Positions 60,101 to 64,000 of a stretch of DNA of 64,000 nt are shown in pieces. The stretch is from NCBI GenBank assembly GCA_023055505.1, contig JALIRH010000043.1, forward strand, positions 630,001 through 694,000, given 5' to 3'. The notes beneath the pieces are model-generated. The model did not search any database. It was not told the DNA's origin and saw only the letters and a program-made list of their open reading frames with translations. Source of the DNA: Callipepla californica brunnescens (Eukaryota; Chordata; Aves; Galliformes; Odontophoridae). Position 1 is the stretch's first letter. Each line of letters opens with the position of its first letter. Made by a program: the position numbers and the translations under genes.

Positions 60101-62698
60101 CACACACTTAAAAATCCACAATCTAATCCACAACTAACTGCTCAAATTTTAACTGCTCAGGTAGAGTTCTCATGAAGCTGCAAGAGATTTTTTCAGTTCT
60201 AATCAAGCAGTCAAAAGCATCTCTGTTCAGCCAGTGGAGCTGCACTTGAGCTATCCAAATCTCCAACAGAAAGGACACACTGATTCCAGAACTGAACTTT
60301 AAAACATCAACTGAAAGTATACTGCAGCCACAGTTTCTGTCCACAGTGCTGAATACTTAAACTGTTTCACGAAGTAAAGGAATTTAATTGCCATTTCCAG
60401 AAGTTACTTGGGCAGTTAGAGCAAATTCATAATTAGCCAGCCAGGTAAGAAGGACTCTATTCAAAAAACTCTTCCTACACAACATAACTCATAAATCATA
60501 GACAAACGGAAACAGAGATTCCCCTCCCCGCTCCCATGGGATGAAGCCACACATTTCTATTTATAACTACATCAAACAAGCTAAGTATTATCTCATTCAA
60601 ATCATGAGCTTACCATTTGGGCAGAAGAACACGCTATAGGTGTACTCTCTTGACAGTCCCTCTGGCTAAATAAAGACAAATCCATACACAACATTACAGG
60701 GCTTGAATTAGCAGTGACAGCTATCTAGCCTTACTTACAAAACACAAATAATATTCTGATGCTGTACAGTGTTTCATATCCTTTAGAGAAAAGGTATTAC
60801 ACCACATGATGACAGACATTCTAACCACCAACAGCAAATCTCATGTTACGGCACATTTCTCAGACTAAAAGCAAGCATCCTCAATACAATCCCTATCTCT
60901 TTCTTCAGCAGTATTGAAAATACGCCAGCATGAACTCAGAACTGAATGGGCCCTTCTTGTATCAAAAATAACTGTGTGCTAGGGAATAAATAAGCATACC
61001 TTAAATCTGACAGTTCTGCTCATATTGATTAACTAAAAGCTTTCAAGATTTGCCTAAACACAGATTGTTTTTGTTTTTTCCTGAATTATTACAAATTTCT
61101 ATTTTTCCTACCTCAATAATAACACTACTGCGAACATAATCCACTCCAACTGGGGTCCTTTTGTCCACATAATTGTCCTCTGAATGCTTGCCATTCTTCA
61201 AGGTCTGCATCCCACTTTGACAGCAATTAGTTCCACCATAAGCAAAAGCTTTTGCTAAGAAACAGAAGGGAAAAGAAACAGATTTCAAGATAGAGTCCCA
61301 ATCCACAGAAGTTCAAAGCATTTATCTAAACTAATTAGATGCAGTTGACTAACAACTCATCAAATGCTTTGTAATTACAGCTCTTATGTTATCTTTATTA
61401 CTTTAATACCTGGATGATCACATCCAAAAAATTGGGCAATAAGTTTCCTAAGTTTCCTGTGCTGCACAATTTTTACTGTTGCTGATTACTTTATTGGAAG
61501 ATGTACAGAATTTGTAGTTGTTCCCTTACTTTAAATTTACTCTCATCTTTCCAAGAAGATGTAATAGGTCAGAACTACACACAACGACATATCACACAAC
61601 AGGAAAATTAGGGAGTCAAGGAATTAGGGACCAGGGAATCTTCTGAAGCTTGCTCATATGGACTCTTCAGAGCATTGCAGTTACAGAATCAGTTTATAAG
61701 AATCAAATGAAGCTAGAAAGCTAAATTGGGAGCATGTAAAATAAAGATTCACTTCGGGGTACTAGGGGAAGAAAAAAATCTCTTCTGACAGAGGAAGAAA
61801 CATTTGTGAAACTCCTTCAAGGAACAAGCTGGGTTTTTTGTTTTTTTAATCTCTATACTACCAGTGATGTTGCTCAGTCCAAGCTCGCTGAAGGACAAAA
61901 CAATAGAGGTGGGTTTAGCTTCCCCAGGGGCAACGCACTTCTTTCTTGTCAGATGGTGCTTCCCAGGATGCCCAACAAACTTTATGCCTTTCGGAACTGA
62001 AATCTTCACATGCACCTGTGAAAACGTATGAAGGTCATTTATTGCAGAACTCATCTGTAAAGCTTTATCCGCAGTTCAGAACGATACTACAAGAACTGAG
62101 CAGATGAAGTGCTTGAAGAAAACATCTATGGAGTGGGTATATCTGGAAAGAAGCTCTTTCAGAACAAACTACTTTCATTTCTGACTACGGAGGAAATTCT
62201 GTGGTTCAGAACAAGCTTCCTCATGTTTTCCCTTTGTTTTTCAATATTTGGATTTCTGAAGCACTACGAAGCTGCTACAACTGTTTCAAGTTAAAAGTAA
62301 ATAAAGCAGTGACTTCCATCGGCACAGAGAAGAAACGCCTCTATCTTCAAACCACTTATGCTGAGGTTATCATTCTGCTGTCCTTATACCTGGTCCACAG
62401 CTCAGAGAAGGTCGACCACAACCTACAATCTAAAGACTTAGCAACAGGAACAAAGAGGGCTGTTACCTCCACGCAGACAGTTAAGTAATTGTAGACAGTC
62501 AATGGGATTTTGGTCTGCTCTCCCCGGATGACATGGTATGGCAGTGTAAAATCAATGAAGAAAGGCTTAAAGGTCTTCAGCTCCGTTTGACTGGCAATGC
62601 CCAACCCCTTCTCCTCAGAAAGGCCCACAGCTTCGGTTATCCACGTGGTGATGGAGTCCGGCACTTCCACACGCAGCTCTGCTTCTCCTGATGCATTA
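41649..62698 (-). CDS. CPAMD8: CPAMD8, C3/PZP-like alpha-2-macroglobulin domain protein 8 (3' 23 exons, 5' end outside window)
   Basis: Coding exons in transcript order: 62467-62698, 61862-62015, 61112-61254, 60614-60665, 59759-60057, 59126-59351, 58415-58591, 56313-56394, 54943-55099, 54592-54666, 53327-53492, 52677-52763, 52174-52310, 51681-51836, 51234-51296, 50742-50980, 49989-50076, 46804-46878, 46242-46347, 46030-46140, 45248-45460, 45056-45130, 41649-41821. Every junction keeps phase, giving about 1094 residues, the C-terminal part of a protein of roughly 1900. CPAMD8 is a secreted thioester protein of the A2M/complement family; in people it is linked to anterior-segment eye development. 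Order seen: post-bait macroglobulin domain, linker with inserted FAMeT-like domain, thioester domain, CUB remainder, receptor-binding domain, Kazal module, acidic tail. Among A2M-family genes the Kazal module and the position beside F2RL3 identify CPAMD8. The N-terminal macroglobulin domains and bait region are not in the window. Confidence 0.96.
45248..45460 (-). CDS. CPAMD8: CPAMD8 Kazal-type exon
   Basis: [20 protein letters not shown] and [13 protein letters not shown], closed by a last Cys in MSQCSN, fit the Kazal/follistatin pattern (C-x3-C-x7-C-G-S-D-G-x-x-Y-x-x-x-C-x6-C ... C). Kazal domains usually inhibit serine proteases; the likely P1 region (CGYDGDPVC) has no basic residue, so classical trypsin inhibition is doubtful. 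I place the donor at AACT|GTAGGT because only that gives phase 1, needed by the next exon. Confidence 0.9.
46242..51296 (-). CDS. CPAMD8: CPAMD8 CUB remainder and receptor-binding domain exons
   Basis: Exons at 51234-51296, 50742-50980, 49989-50076, 46804-46878 and 46242-46347. [20 protein letters not shown] closes the CUB, and [10 protein letters not shown] starts the A2M receptor-binding fold. An acidic [10 protein letters not shown] loop interrupts it. [35 protein letters not shown] and [11 protein letters not shown] complete it. The strand order is that of the A2M/C3 receptor domain. Confidence 0.92.
46879..49988 (-). other. CPAMD8: Large CPAMD8 intron
   Basis: 3.1 kb without recognisable exons. 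It contains a (TTA)n-like tract at about 47558-47583 and a 17-base A run at 49567-49583. An (AAAT)n run at about 50521-50540 lies in the intron between 50076 and 50742. Confidence 0.6.
51681..56394 (-). CDS. CPAMD8: CPAMD8 thioester domain, remaining exons
   Basis: Seven exons encode the alpha-alpha toroid: [98 protein letters not shown] and [20 protein letters not shown]. At the thioester-activating position (five residues before GG) there is Asn (codon 54955-54957), as in A2M, not the His of C3. Confidence 0.94.
57955..58110 (+). mobile_element. Old CR1/L3-like LINE ORF2 3' fragment
   Basis: Inside a CPAMD8 intron, on the opposite strand, the plus strand reads LEKVQRRA and, after a frame break, a KGLE-like piece. 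This is the conserved end of the reverse transcriptase ORF in CR1/L2/L3-type LINEs (LE-VQRRA-R-I-GLE). It is degenerate and clearly inactive. Confidence 0.5.
58415..58591 (-). CDS. CPAMD8: CPAMD8 thioester exon
   Basis: Encodes [19 protein letters not shown]; the thioester heptad GCGEQNM is at 58515-58535. The Cys and Gln that form the internal beta-cysteinyl-gamma-glutamyl thioester are both present, so the bond should form. Flanking [15 protein letters not shown] and [20 protein letters not shown] are the standard TED helices. Confidence 0.95.
59126..60057 (-). CDS. CPAMD8: CPAMD8 exons with FAMeT-like (Methyltransf_FA) insert
   Basis: Between the [18 protein letters not shown] strand and the strand leading to the thioester domain, two exons encode about 150 residues: [71 protein letters not shown] and [15 protein letters not shown]. 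The pattern ndahvaL ... EIvIGG-NtktwI ... fW-sw-ng-I-VGhG fits the so-called farnesoic acid O-methyltransferase domain (PF12248 as I recall it), a small beta domain. No methyltransferase motif is visible, so enzymatic activity is not implied. It then joins [20 protein letters not shown]. Confidence 0.8.
59491..59513 (+). repeat. (AAAT)n microsatellite
   Basis: About five AAAT units with one interruption in a CPAMD8 intron. Confidence 0.8.
61862..62698 (-). CDS. CPAMD8: CPAMD8 post-bait macroglobulin (A2M) exons
   Basis: [20 protein letters not shown], the glycine motif [14 protein letters not shown], and [20 protein letters not shown] are the classic A2M-family block following the bait region (A2M itself has VPDTITEW and MPYSVIRGE). 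The next exon gives [15 protein letters not shown] with a Cys pair (KKCVAPGE). The first exon needs a preceding exon ending in phase 2, not found in the last 1.3 kb of the window. Confidence 0.93.
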
Positions 62699-64000
62699 CT
62701 GACAAAGAGAACAGGGAAGAAAGTGGGTTAATCAGCTTAACGAAGTGCATTTGAATGACCCTAAAGCACACAGAGCCAAAATCCTTGGATATAGAGGGAA
62801 ATCCCCAAGTGTACAACATAGAATCAGCATCTGCTTTGAGCAGCAGCTTACAAAGGGCTCCATTTCTTCCTGCTAAGTATCAGGATGAGCATTTATAAGG
62901 AGAACAGCATCTAGTGGCTCCTGCAGAGCACAGTCTAAAGCAAATGCTTACTGGATTAAAAGCTTTACCAGTATTTGCACCCTCGCTAGAGGGATACTTT
63001 TCTTAAAGAGAAATGTCTGCACTGAAAAAAAACCAAACAAAAAACAACAACAGAATCCAAGCTAAAAATAGTCCAGCAATAAGTTATATTATTCACTGTA
63101 TTTGATACAATGAAATAAAAGCTATACATATGTTTTTTAATCTGCCACATTGAAGCCTGCTCTTGAATGTGAGGCCAAAGAAGAATTTTTCCAGACACTA
63201 GCATCAGCAATGGCTTGTGCAAGGCACCGTATTTTGATTTTGAACATTTTGGTTGGTTGCCTTTTCAACTGCCTGACTCACAAAACTTCCAAAGCTGTCA
63301 TTTTCTCCCAGAGAGCATTGGTACTAATTACCAAAGATCAAATTTATATTCTGACTGTTCAGCTCTACTGTGCATACCACAATAGGATTATCAAACTCGT
63401 ATATTCTTCCATGTTAATAATAATAAAAACTCAATTTTGTTCCGCAGACATTGCGATTTCCCTCCTGCAAAGGAGCTCTGACATTGCCTGGAACAGAAAA
63501 CTTTTCATCTAAAGCAAGAACAAAAGCTATTTCATGGCTCAGCTGGCAGGATGATTGGTGCAGTTATGAGTACACCCTAAGGTTGTTTTCTCTCAAGTCC
63601 CTCTGAGCTCGATATGCTTGCTGCGAGCTTCATAATCTTTTGGGAGCAACACCCATCTTAGTTGGCGTGGAAAGCAAGAAAGCAAGTTCTTCAGAATAAG
63701 CTTTACAGCATAGCATGCTGCTGGTCAGTGCTGCAATACCTACTGATTCACACCCAGAGCAAATTGAAGAATTGGGCCCTTGCTAATTTTTAGCTCAGAA
63801 GTCCATTCAAATTTTAGGCACCAAAATTCCACCACTTACATCGACTGTTTGTAATTTTCAATTAGCCCAAGCTACTATCATAACTGTTAGTGAATAGGCA
63901 GCATATCATATACTGGTCTGTGGACTGATACTGTAATAGAAAAAGGATTAAATCAAATCATTTGATTAAAAATACATAGAGAGATCACCGTGCCTTTGAA
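62699..64000 (-). other. CPAMD8: CPAMD8 intron at window end
   Basis: Upstream (in transcript sense) of the first exon in the window. No exon with the required phase-2 end was found, nor the family's bait-region/W-x-W block, so this is taken as intron. An A-rich tract with AAC repeats lies at about 63024-63051. Confidence 0.6.

Noticed and set aside
62968..63024. Possible extra CPAMD8 exon (reads QTFLFKKSIPLARVQIL between an acceptor-like and a GTAAAG donor)
   Set aside because: Its only open frame ends in phase 0, but the next exon (62467-62698) needs phase 2; the sequence also does not match the A2M-family block expected there.

Overview
The window is vertebrate nuclear DNA, most likely from a bird and probably a galliform such as chicken. 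The evidence is split genes with GT/AG introns, compact intergenic gaps, three strong CpG islands, CR1-type LINE fragments, and exon products that read as avian versions of known vertebrate proteins. From memory, the gene order MED26(-) - SMIM7(-) - TMEM38A(+) - [NWD1 slot] - SIN3B(+) - F2RL3(+) - CPAMD8(-) is that of human 19p13.11, whose chicken counterpart is microchromosome 28. The species is inferred; no search was run. Exon borders were placed by eye from splice sites and checked for phase continuity.

Layout. 1-3153: first coding exon and 5' part of intron 1 of MED26 (minus), with a CpG-island promoter. About 3.9-5.55 kb: complete five-exon SMIM7 (minus, 75 aa), back to back with TMEM38A over a 318-bp shared CpG promoter. 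5.87-9.60 kb: complete six-exon TMEM38A (296 aa). 9.6-18.1 kb: intergenic DNA with no NACHT-type ORF, where mammals carry NWD1. At 18.1-18.6 kb two WD40-like exon relics remain, the first with an apparent gt-to-ct donor mutation. 19.2-29.5 kb: complete 19-exon SIN3B (1139 aa), with a 2.4-kb 3'UTR ending near 31.93 kb. 35.3-37.0 kb: two-exon F2RL3 (PAR4, 387 aa). 41.65-62.70 kb: the last 23 coding exons of CPAMD8 (minus, about 1094 aa); its 5' half lies beyond base 64000.

The genes do not form one pathway. MED26 and SIN3B are nuclear transcription regulators (Mediator subunit; HDAC corepressor scaffold). TMEM38A is an ER/SR cation channel and SMIM7 a small membrane protein. F2RL3 is a protease-activated GPCR. 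CPAMD8 is a secreted alpha-2-macroglobulin/complement-family thioester protein. They share an old syntenic block. No undescribed system was found. The most informative points are the apparent loss of NWD1 with leftover WD40 exons, the unusual PAR4 cleavage and tethered-ligand sequence, and the CPAMD8 architecture (inserted FAMeT-like domain, A2M-type Asn at the thioester-activating position, Kazal module).
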